From positions 1 to 47,534 of the forward strand of contig CAYMTA010000029.1 of assembly GCA_964393275.1 (NCBI GenBank): DNA of 47,534 bases. Reading direction: 5' to 3'. The position numbers and the translations under genes were made by a program. The notes beneath the pieces were generated by a model. It searched no databases and was not told where the DNA came from. It saw only the letters and a program-made list of their open reading frames with translations. Below, in pieces: positions 44,034 to 47,534 of this stretch (position 1 is its first letter; each line of letters starts with the position of its first letter). Origin of the DNA: SLRI01 sp964393275 (GTDB taxonomy: Bacteria > Pseudomonadota > Alphaproteobacteria > Geminicoccales > Geminicoccaceae).

Positions 44034-45485
44034 ATGTTCGGCAGACGGCCCAGCGAAGCGCTCCCGAGCGTCCAGGCGGTCCCGGCCACCGTGCCGACCC
44101 CTTCGGACGGGCCGGTTGCCGCCGCGACGGCGCTCGAGGCGCGTCCCGCCGGCCAGCCGCCAGCCATCCGACAGCCGGCGCCGGCGGCGCGGGAGCGCCG
44201 GGCACAGGCCGCGCCGGCCTCCCTGCAGGTCGTCCAGAACCTGCTCTACGAGCGGATCGACGGCTCGGCGGCGGCCCGCCTGCCGCGCGAGGAGCTGCTG
44301 CGGCAGGTCCTCGAGCTGATCGGCGAGATCGTCGTCGAGCAGCGCCTGTCCCTGACCGGGACCGAGCTTTCGGCGATGGGCCGCTCGATCGTCGACGACA
44401 TGATCGGGCTCGGCCCGCTCGAGAACCTCGTGCAGGACGAGGGCATCACCGACATCATGGTGAACGGCCCGCACCAGGTCTATGTCGAGCGCCGCGGCAA
44501 GATCGAGCTGACCGACGTCCAGTTCCGCGACCGCCAGCACGTCATGAACATCGCCCAGCGGATCGTGAGCCGCGTCGGCCGGCGGGTCGACGAGACCTGT
44601 CCGATCTGCGATGCCCGCCTCGAGGACGGCAGCCGGGTGAACATCATCGCCCCGCCGCTGGCGCTGGACGGCTGCTCGATCTCGATCCGCAAGTTCTCGA
44701 AGAAGAGCATCACCCTCGACGTCATGGCCCGGCAGAACAACCTGTCCAACGAGCTGGCGACGGTTCTGAAGATCGCCGCGGCCTGCCGCCTCAACGTGAT
44801 CATCTCGGGCGGCACCGGCTCGGGCAAGACGACCATGCTGAACGCCATGTCGCAGCTGATCGATCCGGGCGAGCGGATCGTCACCATCGAGGACGCCGCC
44901 GAGCTGCAGCTGCAGCAGCCGCACGTCGTCCGCCTCGAGACCCGCCCGGCCAATCTGGAGGGCCATGGCGAGATCCTGATGCGCGATCTGGTCAAGAACG
45001 CGCTGCGCATGCGGCCGGACCGGATCATCTGCGGCGAGGTGCGCGGCCCCGAGGCCATGGACATGCTGCAGGCCATGAACACGGGCCACGACGGCTCGAT
45101 GTGCACGCTGCACTCGAACAACCCGCGCGAGGCCATGAGCCGGCTCGAGAACATGATCACCATGGCCGCCACGACGCTGCCGACCCGTGCCATCCGCTCG
45201 CAGATCGTCGGTGCCGTCAATCTCGTGATCCAGGTCTCGCGCATGCGCGACGGTGTCCGCCGGGTGACGCACGTGACCGAGATCGTCGGCTTGGAGGGGG
45301 ACGTCATCACCATGCAGGATCTCTTCTCGTTCGAGTATCACGGCGAGAACCGGGACGGCTCGCTGCACGGCACGTTCAAGGCCTCCGAGCTGCGCCCGCA
45401 CTTCATCAAGCGCGCGGCCTATTACGGGCTGGATCGAGCACTTCTGGCGGCGATGACCTCGCAACCGGATCGGACCTCTGGATGA
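44034..45485 (+). CDS. cpaF: Tad pilus ATPase CpaF (TadA)
   Basis: CpaF is the hexameric secretion ATPase that powers pilus extension and retraction. After a proline/alanine-rich N-terminus (1-60), a helical N-domain leads to the ATPase core: GGTGSGKTT Walker A near 258, DAAELQLQQPHVVRLETRP (Asp box), RPDRIICGEVRGPEA (Walker B) and GHDGSMCTLHSN (His box). Length is 483. It starts three bases after the cpaE stop. Confidence 0.97.
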   Translation: MFGRRPSEALPSVQAVPATVPTPSDGPVAAATALEARPAGQPPAIRQPAPAARERRAQAAPASLQVVQNLLYERIDGSAAARLPREELLRQVLELIGEIVVEQRLSLTGTELSAMGRSIVDDMIGLGPLENLVQDEGITDIMVNGPHQVYVERRGKIELTDVQFRDRQHVMNIAQRIVSRVGRRVDETCPICDARLEDGSRVNIIAPPLALDGCSISIRKFSKKSITLDVMARQNNLSNELATVLKIAAACRLNVIISGGTGSGKTTMLNAMSQLIDPGERIVTIEDAAELQLQQPHVVRLETRPANLEGHGEILMRDLVKNALRMRPDRIICGEVRGPEAMDMLQAMNTGHDGSMCTLHSNNPREAMSRLENMITMAATTLPTRAIRSQIVGAVNLVIQVSRMRDGVRRVTHVTEIVGLEGDVITMQDLFSFEYHGENRDGSLHGTFKASELRPHFIKRAAYYGLDRALLAAMTSQPDRTSG

Positions 45486-46480
45486 GCACCTCGGCGAACC
45501 TCCTGCTGCCCGGCATCACCGGCCTCCTGACGCTGCTCGTCGCCTGGGCGGCCGCCGAGGCGGTGACGGGTGGCGCCCGGGCCCGTTCCGGCGACCGTAT
45601 CGCCCGCGCCCTGCAGCAGAGCCGGTCGGCCGGCCGACCGTCCGAGCCGGACGCCGCCGGCTTGAGCGTGCGCCGTGGCGGAACGCCGCGCCACTTCGAG
45701 CGATGGATCACCGAGGCGCTCTCGGGATTCCTCAGCCTTTCCACGCTCGCCGGCTTTCTCCTGCGTGCCGGCATCGGCACCTCGCCCACGAGCTGCCTCA
45801 CGGTGCTCCTCGGCCTCTGCCTCGCCGCCGCCGCGGGGGCACTGCTGCTCGGCCAGTCGCTGCTCGTTTCCCTCGTCGTGCTGCCGACCACCGTCATGTT
45901 CTTGTCGCGTTTTTATGTCGCGCGACGCATTGCCGGCCGCGAGCGACAGTTCCTGGCGCTCTTTCCCGAAGCGATCGACCTCATCGTGCGCGGCGTGCGC
46001 GCCGGCCTGCCGGTCACCGAGGCCTTGCGCACCGTCGGCGAGGATGTGCGCGACCCGGTCGGGCAGATCTTTCGGGAGGTCGCCTCCGCCATCAAGATCG
46101 GGATGACCCTCGAGGACGCGCTGGCCTCGGTCGCGCGCATGATGCCCGTCCCCGAGTTCAAGTTCTTCGCCATCAGCCTCGCCGTCCAGCAGGAAACCGG
46201 CGGCAACCTTGCTGAAATCCTTTCAAATCTTTCGAACATGATGCGCCGCCGTGATCAGGTGAAATTGAAGATCAGAGCCATGTCATCGGAAGCCCGGGCA
46301 TCGGCCATGATCATCTCGGCTTTGCCGATCGTCGTGAGCCTGATCATCTACTATGTGAATCCGGACTATCTTCAGGTGCTGTTTACCGACTCGCGCGGGC
46401 AAATGCTGCTCGGCTCGGCAGTGTTCAGCATGCTGTTCGGCTCATTCGTCATCAGCCGCATGATCAGGTTCGAAATATGA
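45482..46480 (+). CDS. tadB: Tad pilus platform protein TadB
   Basis: TadB and TadC form the inner-membrane platform for the pilus. There are hydrophobic segments near residues 5-25, 98-150, 280-300 and 310-330, and a type II/IV secretion GspF-like domain (FLALFPEAIDLIVRGVRAGLPVTEALRTVGED, then FFAISLAVQQETGGNLAEILSNLSNM). Length is 332. The ATG overlaps the cpaF stop by four bases, and its stop overlaps tadC. Confidence 0.95.
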   Translation: MSTSANLLLPGITGLLTLLVAWAAAEAVTGGARARSGDRIARALQQSRSAGRPSEPDAAGLSVRRGGTPRHFERWITEALSGFLSLSTLAGFLLRAGIGTSPTSCLTVLLGLCLAAAAGALLLGQSLLVSLVVLPTTVMFLSRFYVARRIAGRERQFLALFPEAIDLIVRGVRAGLPVTEALRTVGEDVRDPVGQIFREVASAIKIGMTLEDALASVARMMPVPEFKFFAISLAVQQETGGNLAEILSNLSNMMRRRDQVKLKIRAMSSEARASAMIISALPIVVSLIIYYVNPDYLQVLFTDSRGQMLLGSAVFSMLFGSFVISRMIRFEI

Positions 46481-47448
46481 ACGTGCTTTTCGAAGCCCTG
46501 GCGGAACGGCTCGGCGTGCTGGCTTCGCTGCCGGTCGTCGTCGGCCTCGCCACGATCACCATCTGCGCCCTTTTGTGGTCGGTGTTCCGATCCGACTTCG
46601 AGCGCACCGCCCGACGGCGCATGATCGACCGCCATCGCGCCGATCTGAGGTCGCGCTCCCTGAGCAGCCGGACGCGGCATGGCGAGGCGCAGCGGGCCCG
46701 GCTGCTCGCCCGCGCCATCAAGGTGCTGCAGCTCATGCCGGCCGAGCGCCTCGAGGCGGCTCGCTGGCGGTTGTCGGGAGCCGGCCTGAGATCGAAGAAC
46801 GCTCTTTTGCATTTCTACATCGCCAAGGTCGTTTCTTCCGCCCTGGGTGCCATCCTGGCCTTCTTCTTCAAGCTGTACTCCGAAGATTTCGCCATCGGCA
46901 TGGACGTCCTCGGGCTGACCCTGCTCGGTGCCGCCCTCGGCTTCTTCGTTCCCAATTTCCTCTTGATGCGGCGGCGCAAGCGGCGCCTCCTGGCGCTGCA
47001 GCGCGGGTTGCCGGACGCGCTCGACCTCCTCGTCATCTGCGCCGAGGCGGGCCTGTCCCTGGATGCGGCCCTGGGTCGTGTCGCCGACGAGTTCGGCGCC
47101 GCCATGCCGGAGCTCGCCGAGGAGCTGACGCTGACGGCGGTCGAGCTCAGCTTCCTGCCGGATCGACGCCAGGCGCTCCTGAACCTGTCGCGACGTGTCG
47201 ACCTGCCGGCCTTCCGCGGCGTCGTGACCACTTTGCTGCAGACCGAGAAGTACGGCACGCCCCTGTCGCAGACCTTGCGGACGCTCTCCTCCGAGTATCG
47301 CGAGCAGCGCATGCTGCGAGCCGAGGAGAAGGCCGCGCGCCTGCCGGCGACGCTGACCGTGCCGATGATCGTCTTCATTCTGCCGACCCTGTTCATCGTT
47401 CTGGGCGGCCCCGCCTTCATCCGGATCTTCGATCAGCTGATCGATTGA
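46477..47448 (+). CDS. tadC: Tad pilus platform protein TadC
   Basis: TadC is the partner of TadB in the inner membrane. The GspF-like domain is visible (QRGLPDALDLLVICAEAGLSLDAALGRVADEFG, then LLQTEKYGTPLSQTLRTLSSEYREQRMLRAEEKAARLP), with hydrophobic segments near 15-35, 115-145 and 295-315. Length 323 is usual. The TadC C-terminal end (FILPTLFIVLGGPAFIRI) is conserved. Confidence 0.95.
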   Translation: MNVLFEALAERLGVLASLPVVVGLATITICALLWSVFRSDFERTARRRMIDRHRADLRSRSLSSRTRHGEAQRARLLARAIKVLQLMPAERLEAARWRLSGAGLRSKNALLHFYIAKVVSSALGAILAFFFKLYSEDFAIGMDVLGLTLLGAALGFFVPNFLLMRRRKRRLLALQRGLPDALDLLVICAEAGLSLDAALGRVADEFGAAMPELAEELTLTAVELSFLPDRRQALLNLSRRVDLPAFRGVVTTLLQTEKYGTPLSQTLRTLSSEYREQRMLRAEEKAARLPATLTVPMIVFILPTLFIVLGGPAFIRIFDQLID

Positions 47449-47494
47449 GCGGTCCCGCGGATCCGGGCCGCACCCTCCCGGCACCCGGCGAGGC

Positions 47495-47534
47495 ATGACC
47501 GAGCGGCTCGCCAGCGTACGGCCACACCCACAGC
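47495..47534 (+). CDS. Possible start of next gene, cut by the window edge
   Basis: ATG 47495 follows a GGCGAGG ribosome-like site and lies 47 bases after tadC. Only 13 codons are visible, so neither identity nor reality can be decided. Confidence 0.25.
   Translation, partial: MTERLASVRPHPQ

Overview
The window is about 47.5 kb of very GC-rich, tightly packed DNA that reads as a chromosome segment of a motile alphaproteobacterium. The evidence is a CtrA-inhibitor SciP homologue, an FlbD-type flagellar activator, a fliF-fliG-fliH-fliN-flbD gene order like that of Caulobacter, a DksA with a degraded zinc finger, the serC-serA pair, and a Caulobacter-type tad/cpa pilus locus. A Rhodospirillales-like lineage is my guess; I cannot name a genus. 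I saw no tRNA, rRNA, insertion sequence, prophage or CRISPR array.

Layout. 1-5.1 kb: the end of an unknown operon, a divergent phosphoenolpyruvate-carboxylase-family protein, a SYLF lipid-binding protein and a small unknown protein. 5.2-12.6 kb: purA and recQ (divergent), then a minus-strand serC-serA-acyltransferase group with a possible RNA leader at serC. 12.7-27.4 kb: minus-strand flagellar genes in three blocks. The first is a ten-gene operon, fliF-fliG-fliH-fliN-motA-like-flbD-flhA-flhF-flhG-fliK-like. The second is sciP alone. The third is fliK-flgD-flgE behind an excellent sigma-54 promoter. 27.5-30.6 kb: dksA, a MoeB/ThiF-type enzyme, then a plus-strand flagellar group (FlhB C-domain homologue, unknown, fliO, fliP) downstream of a perfect TTAA-N7-TTAA CtrA-type box. 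30.7-32.1 kb: an FAD-linked D-lactate/glycolate-type dehydrogenase. 32.3-37.3 kb: an amino-sugar and peptidoglycan-recycling locus made of a SIS isomerase/deaminase and a kinase, divergent from murQ, a GntR regulator and nagA, with repeated operator-like half-sites between. 37.4-47.4 kb: a tad/cpa pilus locus (TPR-SPOR lipoprotein, Flp pilin, cpaA-cpaB-cpaC-cpaD-cpaE-cpaF, tadB, tadC).

How it fits together. The flagellar genes supply the export gate (FlhA, FliO, FliP), the MS ring and switch (FliF, FliG, FliN), placement factors (FlhF, FlhG), hook parts (FlgE, FlgD, FliK) and control (FlbD). SciP, the CtrA-type boxes and the sigma-54 sites suggest a cell-cycle-linked regulatory layer shared by flagellum and pilus: one CtrA-like half-site and one sigma-54-like site fall at the pilus locus. 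The most unusual single gene is the PEPC-family protein, which keeps the catalytic histidine motif but lacks the usual glycine/arginine loop. Most of the window is recognisable biology. I did not find a wholly new system; the novelty is mainly regulatory wiring and degenerate motifs.
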